20,545 nt of DNA from Patescibacteria group bacterium (GTDB lineage: Bacteria; Patescibacteriota; Minisyncoccia; Portnoybacterales; GWB1-42-6), in assembly GCA_018818145.1 (NCBI GenBank), contig JAHIST010000014.1, forward strand, positions 1 through 20,545. The letters are read 5' to 3'. The notes under the pieces are model-generated. The model saw only the letters and a list, made by a program, of their open reading frames with translations, had not been told where the DNA came from and searched no databases. Every line of letters begins with the position of its first letter. Positions within the stretch are counted from its first letter, which is position 1. The translations under genes and the position numbers were made by a program. Below are positions 20,459 to 20,545 of this stretch, piece by piece.

Positions 20459-20545
20459 ATGAAAAACTTTTTAAAAGAAAATTGGTTAACTTGGTTGGCG
20501 GGAGTCGCTTTCTGTCTATTTATTGCCTTAGGCGCTTTTCTATTT
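20459..20545 (+). CDS. Partial CDS, N-terminus of a membrane or exported protein
   Basis: An ATG at 20459 opens a frame that runs off the window after 29 codons. It reads MKNFLKENWLTWLAGVAF and continues CLFIALGAFLF: a basic start followed by a hydrophobic helix from about residue 9, as in a signal anchor. Nothing more can be said. Confidence 0.5.
   Translation, partial: MKNFLKENWLTWLAGVAFCLFIALGAFLF

Noticed and set aside
26..20545. Alternative genetic code (UGA as glycine)
   Set aside because: Several clear genes end in TGA exactly where their families end, for example murA at 2580, and none needs TGA read through.

Overview
This window looks like a chromosomal stretch of a Candidate Phyla Radiation (Patescibacteria) bacterium, most likely Parcubacteria-like. 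The basis is the gene style: a short PEGA-domain membrane protein, compact housekeeping genes with mostly no Shine-Dalgarno, MreB paralogues, GT4 glycosyltransferases in overlapping pairs, and many short GC-rich palindromes between genes. TGA is used as a stop (murA, both glycosyltransferases, holB), so the standard bacterial code applies, not the UGA-Gly code of Gracilibacteria/Absconditabacteria. The taxonomic call is an inference; no rRNA or ribosomal protein gene is present.

Layout. (1) 26-1069, minus strand: PEGA-domain protein. (2) 1309-3629: murA and a first mreB paralogue. (3) 3892-8048: two overlapping GT4 glycosyltransferases, an AT-rich four-helix membrane protein, and the DNA polymerase III delta' clamp-loader subunit. 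(4) 8262-9323: an exported seven Asp-box beta-propeller. (5) 9600-11457: frr, then a possible large structured RNA, then the site-2 protease rseP, closed by a textbook terminator. (6) 11558-12500: an independent unit with a consensus promoter, a folded leader and two small proteins with the only canonical Shine-Dalgarno sequences near the proper distance in the window. (7) 12502-17292: the elongasome operon mreB-mreC-mreD-PBP2, with no rodA after it. (8) 17449-19606: greA and lysS. (9) 19687-20545: AT-rich unknown small genes, the last cut by the window edge.

The common theme is cell wall synthesis and shape: MurA makes the peptidoglycan precursor, MreB/C/D organise the elongasome, PBP2 cross-links, and the glycosyltransferases probably build a surface glycan. 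MreB occurs twice, once with murA and once with mreCD.

The most unusual content is non-coding. There are at least four families of short palindromes: a nested unit that begins about 10 nt after three different stop codons; a 25-bp exact repeat just upstream of mreC and lysS; CCCCGTTAGAT inverted-repeat elements, one abutting the frr start; and hairpins with TTC loops, one of which sits in frame inside a glycosyltransferase gene as a 96-bp (32-codon) insert. In addition there are a roughly 160-nt multi-branched RNA candidate (10164-10322) and an attenuator-like set of four alternating segments before PBP2 (15194-15292). No tRNA, rRNA, CRISPR array or transposase gene was found. No gene-free stretch exceeds 300 bases.
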